A program made the position numbers and the translations under genes. From an uncultured Prevotella sp. (lineage in GTDB: Bacteria; Bacteroidota; Bacteroidia; Bacteroidales; Bacteroidaceae): DNA of 12,365 nucleotides. Of the stretch, positions 12,364 through 12,365 are shown piece after piece (positions within the stretch are counted from its first letter, which is position 1; each line of letters starts with the position of its first letter). The stretch covers positions 1 to 12,365 of the forward strand of contig CATXJC010000049.1 of the NCBI GenBank assembly GCA_958369755.1, given 5' to 3'. The notes below the pieces were generated by a model. That model was not told the DNA's origin. It worked only from the letters and a program-made list of their open reading frames with translations, and did not search any database.

Positions 12364-12365
12364 GT

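Overview
The window reads as accessory DNA from a member of the Bacteroidota, most likely the Prevotella/Segatella group. The evidence is the TAnnTTTG-type -7 promoter elements, the VapE/DUF4248 pair, a BspA/DUF285 surface protein with a Prevotella-style C-terminal tail, and YhcG/RhuM genes of the kind found around type I restriction loci in this phylum. There are no rRNA or tRNA genes and no obvious housekeeping genes. Family assignments are by eye from translated motifs; no search was run.

Layout. (1) Positions 1-908: the edge of an hsdS-like specificity gene on the minus strand, diverging from a tyrosine recombinase; this resembles a phase-variable type I restriction locus. (2) 909-2160: hairpins and gene wreckage. 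A toxin-antitoxin pair keeps an antitoxin-like gene (1431-1652) but its PIN-domain toxin is cut short (1289-1426), and an XRE-like regulator carries one in-frame stop (1875-2159). (3) 2196-4944: a primase-helicase of the VirE-N/VapE type, then a 350-bp gap packed with symmetric DNA (three GGGTGACA, a 16-bp perfect stem, three inverted TGTCACCC, then four 22-bp direct repeats), then a DUF4248 gene. (4) 4967-6730: two damaged YhcG (DUF1016, PDDEXK nuclease) genes facing each other across a 23-bp inverted repeat. The second is broken at its 5' side by what looks like the 3' end (domain VI and splice site) of a group II intron. (5) 6777-11630, all minus strand: a seven-TM AraC-type regulator broken by a G8 tract, then a promoter region with repeats spaced 21-22 bp, then a small membrane protein, a 1010-residue secreted leucine-rich protein and a 53-residue peptide ending at a strong terminator. 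(6) 11863-12365: an in-frame RhuM remnant with two stops, following the C-terminus of a third YhcG homologue.

How the parts may work together. The most coherent system is region 5. A membrane-bound AraC-type switch, which can be turned on or off by slippage in a homopolymer, probably acts on the spaced repeats just upstream of the adhesin operon. The second is region 3, where a primase-helicase sits beside iteron-like and nested inverted repeats that resemble a replication or regulatory module of an integrated element. The rest looks like a recombination-prone restriction/defence neighbourhood in which several genes (PIN toxin, XRE, two YhcG genes, RhuM) have decayed.
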